This document shows, piece after piece, positions 53,527 to 61,280 of a stretch of DNA of 64,000 bases. The position numbers were made by a program, and so were the translations under genes. Each line of letters starts with the position of its first letter. Within the stretch, counting starts at the first letter, position 1. The stretch is from Myxococcus stipitatus (lineage in GTDB: Bacteria; Myxococcota; Myxococcia; Myxococcales; Myxococcaceae), in NCBI RefSeq assembly GCF_038561935.1, contig NZ_CP102770.1, forward strand, positions 7,068,001 to 7,132,000, in the 5' to 3' direction. The notes below the pieces were generated by a model. The model was not told where the DNA came from. It saw only the letters and a program-made list of their open reading frames with translations, and did not search any database.

Positions 53527-55026
53527 ATGCGAATGCGGGCCGTCCTCCCTGGGCCGGCAGCCCTCGCCGCCCTGGTGCTCGCGGTGCGGCTGGGCCTGTC
53601 ACCCCTCAAGAACTTCGACCTCTTCTTCCACCTCGCCGGAGGCCGGTTCGTCCTGGAGCACGGCTTCACCCGTGTGGACCCCTTCAGCGTCACCGGCACG
53701 GCCGGGTGGGTGCCCCACGAGTGGGGCTTCGGCGTCCTCTGTGTCGCCCTCATCCACGTCCTGGGTGCCGCCGGGCCCGCGATGCTCATCGCCGCGCTCG
53801 TGGCGTCCAACGCCGTCCTGCTCTGGAGTGCCCTGGGCCGGGCCGCCTCGGGACGCCTGGGGCTCGCCGCCCTGGCCGCGTTCGGCTGCATCCTCGCCGT
53901 GCATGCGCCCACGTGGCCCCAGGAGCGTCCCTTCCATCTGGGCCATCTGCTCTTCACCGCGTGCGTTCTCGGCGTGCAGGCATGGCGTGGGGGCAATGAC
54001 CGGGTGCTCTGGCTCTTTCCAGTGCTCGGCGTCGCGTGGGCGAACCTGCATGGAAGCTGGATGCTGGGCCCTGCCCTCCTTGGCGCCAGCGCCGTGGGCC
54101 AGGTGCTGGATGTCCCGGGTGAAGTGACGCGCCGCCGGGCCTTGCGCGCCGTGGGCTTCGCCGTCGCCATGTTCCTCGCGGCCGGGCTCGGGCCGGATGG
54201 TCCCCGCATCTATCTCTACCCACTCCAGCACTCGCTGCTGTCGTCGACCCAGGGAATCATCGAGTGGCGCCCGCTGGACCTGGACCTGCGCGCGAGCTGG
54301 GCGTACCTCGCGCTCGCGGGTGCGGCGCTCTTCGCGGTGGGACGCGCGCCGCTGCGCAAGGCCGCCATCCTCCTGCCCGCCGCGGTGCTGGGGGTGGCGG
54401 CCCTCAAGGTCCAACGTCATGCGCCCTTCGCGGCTGTCCTCCTGGCGCTCGCGCTGCTGGAGCATGCGGTGCAGTCTCGCGGCGAGGCGGCTGTCTCCGC
54501 GCCGGGTGTGCTGGCGCGACTGGGGCGACGGTTCGATGGGCTCATCGAGGGTTGGAGCCTCCGGTCGAGCAACGCCCTCTGGCCCGCGTTGGCGCTGGTC
54601 GTGTTGATGGGCGTCCACGTGGCGCGTCCGCGCACGATGGAGGAGGGCGTGAATCGCTCGGTGATTCCGCTCGGTGCGTTGGAGGCCCTCCGCAAGCAGC
54701 CACCGGGGCGCGTCCTCAACCTCTTCGTCATCGGCGGCCCCATCTCCTACTTCGCGGGGCCGGACTACAAGGTGTTCATCGACAGCCGGAACGACCCCTT
54801 CCCGCTGTCCATCCACGAGGACCACGACAAGCTCGTCTGGGGCGAGCCTGGATGGGAGGAAGCCCTCGCGCGCTACGACCCGGACTACCTGGTCTGGGAG
54901 TCGGTCAACCCGGGCAACATCCTGCTCGACAACCTGCGCGCACGAGGTGGCTGGCGCGAGGAGAGCCGCGACGCGGACTACGTGCTGTGGGTCCGCGAGC
55001 GCTCCACCTCGGCGGGACAACCATGA
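53527..55026 (+). CDS. hypothetical multi-pass membrane protein, possibly glycosyltransferase-like
   Basis: 499 residues. Eight or more hydrophobic helices fill the first ~360 residues. An early acidic loop with FDLFFHLAGGRFVLEHG and a following PHEWGF recall the catalytic loop of PMT/ArnT-type lipid-linked glycosyltransferases, but the family is not clear. The C-terminal ~140 residues are soluble (VLNLFVIGGPISYFAG...). It overlaps the following YfhO-like gene by 4 nt. The two may act together on an envelope glycan or lipid; this is inference. Confidence 0.72.
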   Translation: MRMRAVLPGPAALAALVLAVRLGLSPLKNFDLFFHLAGGRFVLEHGFTRVDPFSVTGTAGWVPHEWGFGVLCVALIHVLGAAGPAMLIAALVASNAVLLWSALGRAASGRLGLAALAAFGCILAVHAPTWPQERPFHLGHLLFTACVLGVQAWRGGNDRVLWLFPVLGVAWANLHGSWMLGPALLGASAVGQVLDVPGEVTRRRALRAVGFAVAMFLAAGLGPDGPRIYLYPLQHSLLSSTQGIIEWRPLDLDLRASWAYLALAGAALFAVGRAPLRKAAILLPAAVLGVAALKVQRHAPFAAVLLALALLEHAVQSRGEAAVSAPGVLARLGRRFDGLIEGWSLRSSNALWPALALVVLMGVHVARPRTMEEGVNRSVIPLGALEALRKQPPGRVLNLFVIGGPISYFAGPDYKVFIDSRNDPFPLSIHEDHDKLVWGEPGWEEALARYDPDYLVWESVNPGNILLDNLRARGGWREESRDADYVLWVRERSTSAGQP

Positions 55027-57479
55027 AGCGACGTCCGGTGTCGTGGGGCAAGGTGCTCCTCTCCGTGGCGGGCTTGCTGGCCCTGCTCGCGTTCGCGTAC
55101 AGCCCCGTGCTCGGTGGCAACCTGCTCGCGGGACGGGATGTGTTCCGCATCTTCTTCCCGGACTCGGCCTTCCTGCTCGAGTCGCTGCGCGCGGGAGAGC
55201 TGCCGCTCTGGAATCCGTACCTGCGACTGGGTCAGCCGTTCGCCGCGACGCTGTACTCGCAGGTGTATTACCCGCCGCGCTGGGTGGCGGTGCTGCTCGC
55301 GGGGCCCATCGCATCGATGACGGTGATGCACGTCGCGCACGCGGCGCTCGCGGCCGTGGGCGTGTTCCTCCTCGCGCGAAGGCTGCGCGCATCGTGGCCC
55401 GCGGCGCTGGTCGCGGGAGCGATGTTCGGCCTGTCGCCGATGATGACGGACCTGGGCATCCAGCAGAACGTCGTGGATGCGGCGGCGTGGAGCGGGTTCA
55501 TCGTGCTCGCCGCGCTGGACCTCACCGCGCGTTTCGGGCGGGGACCGCTGGTGGTGCTCGCGGTGACCTCCGCGATGTCCCTGTTCGCGGGCTCACCGGA
55601 GACCACGCTGTGGCAGGGAATCGTCGCGGTGCTCGTGGCGGCACTCGGGCGTCCCTCGGCATCGGGGCCTGTCGCTAACTCCACGCCACCACACCGTGGC
55701 ATCGTCGGCCTGGCGTCATCGGAGCGTGCCCGCGAAGAACCACTGCTCGCCACGGGCACGGAGAGCCCAGCGGCAATCACAGCCCCTCATGACATGGCCA
55801 CACGGGCCTTGCCCACGACGGGGGCCACCCTCCAGGCCGTGACGGTGTCGACGTCACGGAAGGCACAGCCCATTGCGCTTCGTGCACGGGTGCTCGCGGT
55901 CGCGCGAGTCACCGCGGGCTTCGTTCTGTCCATCGTGCTCGCGTCGGTGGTGCTGCTCCCGGCAGCGGAGTTCGCCGGCAACTCCCTCCGGGCACAACGA
56001 GGCTGGTCCGAGCAGCTCGCGTGGTCCGTCTCGTGGCCGCAAGTCCTCTCCACAGTGTGGCCGCTCGCGGACTGGCCTCGCGACAGGTACTGGGGCGAGG
56101 ACCAGTGGTTCATCCTCAACCTCTTCCTCGGCACCCTGCCCTGTGCCCTGGCAGTGCTGGGCGGACTCCACGGCCCTCGCCGTGTTCGTCCCTTCGTGGT
56201 GGGTGCGCTGGGGCTCGTGATGCTGAGCCTGGGACGTCACCTTCCACCGGCCGCATGGTTCATCCAGACGTTCCCGCCCTTCTCCCTCTTCCGCTACCCG
56301 GCGAAGTACTTCGTGGGCGCGGCCTTCTGCTTCGCCGTCCTCTCCGCCTTCGGGCTCGACGCGATGGGAAGGCTCGCGCGCGGCGTGCCTCCGTCGCGAT
56401 GGAAGGCGGCGCTCACGTTCATCGGCATGGGGGTGGCCATCGCCATCAGTGGCCCGCTGGTCCGCAAGCTCCCCATGCGAGCCTCCGCCGAGGCCGGCGC
56501 CCCCTGGGTTCCCTTCGCACTGGGCCTCGCGGTCCTCGTCTTCTGGCTGCTGCCCTGGTCCTTCGCGCGCCCGCGCCGCGTCCGTCATGGGCTGGCGGCC
56601 CTCGCGATTCTCGAACTCGCCGCAGCGCACTCGCTGCTTGGCATTCCCAAGTACACGCCCTGGGAAGCCCTGCGGCAGCCCTTCTCCCTCCGCCCGCATC
56701 TGCCCGAGCCCTTCCCCGGGCGCATCAGCGCGGACATCGAAGGCCCCGAGGACCCGACGCGGGCCGTGGTGACGAACACCATCGAGCGCAGCCTCGACCG
56801 CCTCATGCCGAACCGCTTCGTGGAGGAGCGGCTGCCCGCGCTGGAGGGCTACGGTGCGCCCGAGCCGCTGCGCTCCAACGTCTTCCACCTCGCGGGGGAG
56901 CGCGGTGTCTACGACCTCGCCGGCGTCACCCACTATCTCCGCCAGGGCCCTCCTCCCTACGAAGACCTGGAGCTGCTGCATCAAGCGGAAGACGGCACGA
57001 CCCTCTCGCGCTCGCGCACCGCCCTGCCCCATGCCTTCCTCGTGCAGCGAGCACGGGTCGTCACGGATGAAGAGGCCCTGGACGCGGTGCTCGACCCGGA
57101 CCAGCCCTTCCGGGAGATTGCCTTCCTCTCCTCCGGAGAGCCGCTGGACCGCCCCGCCTGCAAGGGAACAGTGAGCACCCAGCGACAGAGCGCCCAGCAC
57201 CTCGCGCTGGATGTGACGGCCTGCGACGAGAGCTACCTCATCGTGTCCGCCAGCCACTACCCCGGCTGGCGAGCAACAGTGGACGGGAAGGACGTCCCCA
57301 TCCACCGCGCCAACCTCGCCCTGCGAGCGGTGAGGCTGAGCCCTGGCGAGCACCACATCCGCTTCGACTACCAGCCCACCAGCTTCCGCCTCGGGCTCGT
57401 CCTGTCATTGCTCGGCGGCCTCACCCTCGTGGGGGTGATGTTCGCGCCGCGACGTCGCGCGAAGGTCCAGCCGGGCTAG
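55023..57479 (+). CDS. YfhO family membrane protein
   Basis: 818 residues from the ATG at 55023. About 10-12 helices plus large extracytoplasmic parts. The N-terminal LAGRDVFRIFFPDSAFLLES and LPLWNPYLRLGQPFAATLYSQVYYP match the YfhO family, and the C-terminal region SHYPGWRATVDGKDVPIHRANLALRAVRL is a strong YfhO hallmark. Bacillus YfhO is a glycosyltransferase-like protein acting on lipoteichoic acid. A Ser/Thr/Ala-rich insertion lies around residues 215-285. Its stop overlaps that of the convergent MerR gene on a shared CTAG. Confidence 0.85.
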   Translation: MKRRPVSWGKVLLSVAGLLALLAFAYSPVLGGNLLAGRDVFRIFFPDSAFLLESLRAGELPLWNPYLRLGQPFAATLYSQVYYPPRWVAVLLAGPIASMTVMHVAHAALAAVGVFLLARRLRASWPAALVAGAMFGLSPMMTDLGIQQNVVDAAAWSGFIVLAALDLTARFGRGPLVVLAVTSAMSLFAGSPETTLWQGIVAVLVAALGRPSASGPVANSTPPHRGIVGLASSERAREEPLLATGTESPAAITAPHDMATRALPTTGATLQAVTVSTSRKAQPIALRARVLAVARVTAGFVLSIVLASVVLLPAAEFAGNSLRAQRGWSEQLAWSVSWPQVLSTVWPLADWPRDRYWGEDQWFILNLFLGTLPCALAVLGGLHGPRRVRPFVVGALGLVMLSLGRHLPPAAWFIQTFPPFSLFRYPAKYFVGAAFCFAVLSAFGLDAMGRLARGVPPSRWKAALTFIGMGVAIAISGPLVRKLPMRASAEAGAPWVPFALGLAVLVFWLLPWSFARPRRVRHGLAALAILELAAAHSLLGIPKYTPWEALRQPFSLRPHLPEPFPGRISADIEGPEDPTRAVVTNTIERSLDRLMPNRFVEERLPALEGYGAPEPLRSNVFHLAGERGVYDLAGVTHYLRQGPPPYEDLELLHQAEDGTTLSRSRTALPHAFLVQRARVVTDEEALDAVLDPDQPFREIAFLSSGEPLDRPACKGTVSTQRQSAQHLALDVTACDESYLIVSASHYPGWRATVDGKDVPIHRANLALRAVRLSPGEHHIRFDYQPTSFRLGLVLSLLGGLTLVGVMFAPRRRAKVQPG

Positions 57480-58228
57480 CTGCTCTGCCGCGCGGCGTTC
57501 GCGACGAAGGCATCCCGCGCGAAGAGCGCGAGACCGGGCCGCTTGCTGTCGATGTTCTCCGTGAAGCGCGCATCGCTCACGTACATCTCGCCCAGCGCCC
57601 GGTGGAAGTCCGGGGTGCAGGGGTAGAACCAGCGGATGAGGTGCTGCCGATGAGCCTCCGCCAGGTCCATGGCCTCGCGCTCCGTCGGCGCGCGGCCCGC
57701 TTCGAGCAACCGCGACAGACCGTCGAAGACGCCATCGGCCTCCTCCTTGATGCGGCGCCAGTCGTCCTTCTTGTACTTCGCGGTCCGTCGCTTCGACTCC
57801 CGATACGCCTCCGTGTCGCCCCAGCGCTCCTTCACCTCGTCTTCGTAGCGCGCTGGCTCGAACCCCTCGAACATCTCTTCGCCACTCATCTGCGTCCCCT
57901 GGTCAATGGAGGCCAGCGCCGCATCCACGGCGTGCCTCAAGGCATCCAGCCGCTCGGCGCGCTCATCCAACAACCGGCGTTGCATGAGCAGGGCCGCGCG
58001 AAGGTCGAAGTCGGGATTGCCCAGGATGCGGCGAATCTCCTCCAGCGGGAAACCCAGCTCCCGGAAGAAGAGCACCTGTTGCAACCGCCGCAGGTCCGCC
58101 TGCGAGTACAGCCGGTAACCCGCATCGCTGCGCTCCGACGGGCACAGCAGCTCCAGCGCGTCGTAGTGGTGCAGCGTGCGCACGCTGATCTTGGCCAGGC
58201 GAGCGACTTGACTGACGGTCAGGGCCAT
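57476..58228 (-). CDS. MerR family regulator with TipAS domain
   Basis: 250 residues. The N-terminal MerR HTH (1-70) has SVRTLHHYDALELLCPSERSDAGYRLYSQADLRRLQQVLFFRELGF. A coiled linker follows, then a TipAS-type domain (about 110-245) with the DWRRIKEEADGVFDGL and FYPCTPDFHRALGEMY blocks. TipA-type proteins bind thiopeptide antibiotics covalently and activate transcription. A perfect palindrome in a 19-bp promoter spacer just upstream indicates autoregulation. Its stop codon overlaps the YfhO stop on the other strand. Confidence 0.93.
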   Translation of the reverse strand: MALTVSQVARLAKISVRTLHHYDALELLCPSERSDAGYRLYSQADLRRLQQVLFFRELGFPLEEIRRILGNPDFDLRAALLMQRRLLDERAERLDALRHAVDAALASIDQGTQMSGEEMFEGFEPARYEDEVKERWGDTEAYRESKRRTAKYKKDDWRRIKEEADGVFDGLSRLLEAGRAPTEREAMDLAEAHRQHLIRWFYPCTPDFHRALGEMYVSDARFTENIDSKRPGLALFARDAFVANAARQSS

Positions 58229-58249
58229 CTCTCTCCACCTCGGATGAGA

Positions 58250-58280
58250 TGACTAATTCCTCACGTCACGTGAGGGTCAA
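58250..58280 (-). promoter_or_regulatory. MerR-type promoter/operator
   Basis: On the minus strand TTGACC (58280-58275), a 19-base spacer and TAGTCA (58255-58250). The palindrome CCTCACGT-G-ACGTGAGG (58259-58275) fills the spacer. Over-long spacer with a central palindrome is the hallmark of MerR-family targets, here in front of the merR gene itself. Confidence 0.75.
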
Positions 58281-58301
58281 GCCCTCGGGTTCATCACCCG
58301 C

Positions 58302-58343
58302 AAAAAGAAAAACGGCGGAGCTGGAGGAACCCAGCATCCGCCG
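58302..58343 (-). terminator. intrinsic terminator after the Flp pilin gene
   Basis: On the minus strand CGGCGGA (from 58343) ... TCCGCCG, with an inner GCTGG/CCAGC stem, followed by TTTTTCTTTTT. A very strong terminator, as expected for a highly transcribed pilin gene. Confidence 0.9.
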
Positions 58344-58388
58344 CTTGAGGGAGGCATTCGCGACCCGCGCGATGCCAGCCAGCGAGGC

Positions 58389-58646
58389 TCAGTAGTAGTT
58401 GTTCTCGCCGAAGTTCTTCATCGTCTTCTTGTTCAGACGGGCGTTGGAGCTCTCGCCGTCGTTCTGAACGTTGGAGTTACCCGCGAGGGCCGCGGCGGAG
58501 GCGCCGAACAGCTTGCGGATGTTGTCGCCGAACAGCGTGACCACGCCGATGGCGGCGATCGCGATGAGGGCAACGATGATGATGTACTCGGTCATGCCCT
58601 GGCCACGAGCCTTGCGGAGCTGGTTCTTCTTCGAGATCGCCTTCAT
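58389..58646 (-). CDS. Flp/type IVb pilin
   Basis: 85 residues from the ATG at 58646 with AGGAGAG upstream. The Flp prepilin motif G-x4-E-Y is visible: RG/QGMTEYIIIVALIAIAAIG, with cleavage expected after G15, then one hydrophobic helix. The mature pilin is ~70 residues with a charged tail ending NNYY. Flp pilins assemble fibres exported by Tad systems for adhesion. No Tad assembly gene is in the window, so the machinery must be elsewhere. A strong terminator follows. Confidence 0.9.
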   Translation of the reverse strand: MKAISKKNQLRKARGQGMTEYIIIVALIAIAAIGVVTLFGDNIRKLFGASAAALAGNSNVQNDGESSNARLNKKTMKNFGENNYY

Positions 58647-58990
58647 GGGGACTCTCCTGGGGTGGAATCGGGATTTGGAAGTCTGAAACGCACCCTGGGA
58701 CGCAGGGTTCACAAGCACCCTACGGGAGATCCCACCTTCCCCTCCATCCGTCATCGGGAGGATAGGCGAAATATTCAGTGATTCCGAAAGGTTAGGCCCA
58801 AAACGCTGCTTGGAGAGCAGGAGTCCGAGCGAGCGCGGGGTGTCTTGATGCCCCGCAGGAGGGTCCAGAAGGGGTGGCTCCGACGGAGCGTTACCCGCCG
58901 ACCCTCTCTCCGAGTGTAACTCCCGGGGCGCCGTCCCGCCACCGCCGGGCTACAACCCGCCTCCAATCTCCGCCATCCTCGGAAAGGCGC
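58647..58990. other. intergenic region between Flp pilin and membrane spermidine-synthase-like gene
   Basis: About 340 bases holding the pilin leader and the 5' region of the plus-strand gene. An inverted repeat ACCCTG-N5-CAGGGT lies at 58692-58708, in the pilin leader. No clear -35/-10 pair and no sigma-54 site were found. No gene seen. Confidence 0.35.
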
Positions 58991-61078
58991 ATGGAGGCAC
59001 TCCCCCTGAATTCCCCGTCGAGCTGGCGCACCGGACTGCCGTTCCGACTCTGGGTCTTCCTCGGCTCGTTCCTGCTCTTCCAGGTGGAGCTCATCGTCGC
59101 CCGGGTGCTCCTGCCCTCGTATGGGAGCAGCGCGGCGATCTGGACGACGTGCCTGGTGTTCTACCAGGCGGTGTTGCTGCTGGGTTACTTCTACTCGAGC
59201 CGCGTCACCCCGCACGTCCTCCAAGGTCGCTACCGGTGGGCACACCTCGCCGTCGTCCTGACAGCGGTGGTGGTCCTCCCCTTCCGGCTGCGCCACTTCG
59301 AGCTGCCTCCGGTCGCCGCCATCCTGCTGACGCTCACGCTGTCGCTGGGCTGGCCCTTTCTCGCGCTGTCGACGACCAGCGTCGTCGCGCAGGGCTGGCT
59401 CACCCGGACGTCGCATCCGTCGAGGGAGGACCCCTTCTTCCTCTACGGGACCTCGAACGCGGGGGCCCTGCTGGCGCTGCTGACGTTCCCGTTCATCGTG
59501 GAGCCGGCGCTGGACCTCGAGACGCAGCTGCTCGTCTGGTACGTGGGCTATGGGCTCTTCGCGCTGCTCGCGGCGCTGTGCATCCGGAACGTGCGGGCGG
59601 GCGTGTCCGAGGCGAAGGACACCTCGGCCCCCGTGGAGCCGAGGCCGAAGGCGCCGCTGGCTTCGCGCCTCACGTGGCTGCTTTTGTCGGCGAGCGCCAA
59701 TGCGCTGCTGCTCGCGGTGACGAACGTGCTCACGCTGGATGCCTCCATCCCGCTGCTGTGGATTCTCCCGCTGTCGCTCTATCTGCTCACGCTCATCGTC
59801 TGCTTCTCCCGCCGGCCTCCGACGCCCACGGGGTTGAATCGACTGGCGGTGGGCAGTCTGGTGCTCGCGGGAGTGGCCGCGCTGTTCGCGCTGGCGCGCG
59901 CGCAGACGTCGCTTCCGTCACTGGTGCTGCACAGCACGGTGCTCTGGGTGGGCTGCCTGTTGATGCATGGGAACCTGGTGTGGTGCCGGCCCACGGACTC
60001 CCGACTGCTGGGCTCGTTCTATCTGCACGTGTCGCTGGGAGGACTGGCCGGGACGCTGATGCTCGCGCTGGGCATTCCGCTGCTGATGGGCTCGCTGGCG
60101 CTCCCCTATCTGGACCATGGCGTCGCGGGACTGCTCATCCTCGCGGGGCTCGCGGCCCGGGATGCCGCGCGGCGAAACCAGGGGCTGCCGGTGCCTCGGC
60201 TCGCGCCCTATGTCTCCGCAGGCGCGGCGGTGTTCGTCGTCGGAATCCTCGCGGTGTCGGGCTGGGCGCTCGCACGAGGGCGGCTGGAGGGCTCGCGCAC
60301 GTTCTATGGCCAGTACACGGTGAAGGACGCGGAGGGGCTGCGCCTCTTCCAGCACGGGAGCACCGTGCACGGCGTGGAGAACCTGGCGCCTGAAGAGCGA
60401 GGGGAGCCGCTCTCGTACTACCACCGAGGCTCCGCCGTGGGCCGCGTGTTCGCCTCGGCGCTGATTCCCCGGGGACGGGTCGCCGTGGTGGGCCTGGGCA
60501 TCGGGAGCCTCGCCGCCTATGGGCGGGCTGGGGAGACGTGGGACTTCTACGAGCTGGACCCCGAGGTGGAGCGACTGGCGCGCAGACACTTCAGCCTGCT
60601 GGGCTCGAGCCAGGCGAACGTGCGCGTGCTCGCGGGGGATGCGCGATTGAGAATCGAGGAGGCCCAGGACCAGGGCTACGACGTCATCGTCCTGGATGCG
60701 TTCTCGAGTGACTTCGTCCCCACGCACCTGCTGACCCGCGAGGCCATCTCCCTCTATCTGCGCAAGCTGCGGCCGGGTGGGATCCTGCTGTTCCACGTCT
60801 CGAGCCGACTCTTCAACCTCGTCCCCGTGCTCACGCGCTTGAGCGCGGAGCTGAACGTGCCAGGGCTCGTGAATCGACCGGAGACCCTCTCGGTCGAGGA
60901 GCTGGCGTCGGGCCGCTCACCGAGCATCTGGTTCGCGATGAGCCCGAATCCGGACACGGCCGCGAACCTCGCGAGGGAGCTCCCGTTCCAGCCGGTTGGC
61001 GCCACGCCGGAGATGCTCGGGCGCCGCGCATGGACGGACGGCTACGTGAACCTGCTGCACGCGCTCGCGACGCCGTAG
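58991..61078 (+). CDS. membrane protein with C-terminal spermidine-synthase-like domain
   Basis: 695 residues from the ATG at 58991 with GGAAAGG upstream. The first ~430 residues hold about twelve hydrophobic helices, grouped in two sets. The C-terminal ~250 residues are a spermidine-synthase-like Rossmann domain: VAVVGLGIGSLAAYGRAG is motif I, FYELDPEVERLARRHF binds the cofactor acid, and VIVLDAFSSDFVP corresponds to the active-site loop. Such fused proteins are common in myxobacteria; whether they make polyamines is not established. Confidence 0.85.
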   Translation: MEALPLNSPSSWRTGLPFRLWVFLGSFLLFQVELIVARVLLPSYGSSAAIWTTCLVFYQAVLLLGYFYSSRVTPHVLQGRYRWAHLAVVLTAVVVLPFRLRHFELPPVAAILLTLTLSLGWPFLALSTTSVVAQGWLTRTSHPSREDPFFLYGTSNAGALLALLTFPFIVEPALDLETQLLVWYVGYGLFALLAALCIRNVRAGVSEAKDTSAPVEPRPKAPLASRLTWLLLSASANALLLAVTNVLTLDASIPLLWILPLSLYLLTLIVCFSRRPPTPTGLNRLAVGSLVLAGVAALFALARAQTSLPSLVLHSTVLWVGCLLMHGNLVWCRPTDSRLLGSFYLHVSLGGLAGTLMLALGIPLLMGSLALPYLDHGVAGLLILAGLAARDAARRNQGLPVPRLAPYVSAGAAVFVVGILAVSGWALARGRLEGSRTFYGQYTVKDAEGLRLFQHGSTVHGVENLAPEERGEPLSYYHRGSAVGRVFASALIPRGRVAVVGLGIGSLAAYGRAGETWDFYELDPEVERLARRHFSLLGSSQANVRVLAGDARLRIEEAQDQGYDVIVLDAFSSDFVPTHLLTREAISLYLRKLRPGGILLFHVSSRLFNLVPVLTRLSAELNVPGLVNRPETLSVEELASGRSPSIWFAMSPNPDTAANLARELPFQPVGATPEMLGRRAWTDGYVNLLHALATP

Positions 61079-61280
61079 CGGGCGAGAACACCCGAGGGCG
61101 ACGCAAAACCTCTCGGGAGAGCACCGCGACAACCGCAGGCAGTCACTCGCAAGCGAGAAGCTCCATGCTCGGGGTTCTTGCTCAGGTGCCTGGCGCGAGC
61201 TGCTCGCGCCAAGGCCCGCGGACTTGAGCAGATGGTCCGTTCCACATCAGGTGCCCGAGCGAAACCACGGCCTCCCGAGC

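Noticed and set aside
57476..57479. Overlapping convergent stop codons on a CTAG palindrome as a regulatory feature
   Set aside because: A chance arrangement explained by the self-complementary CTAG; both proteins end normally.
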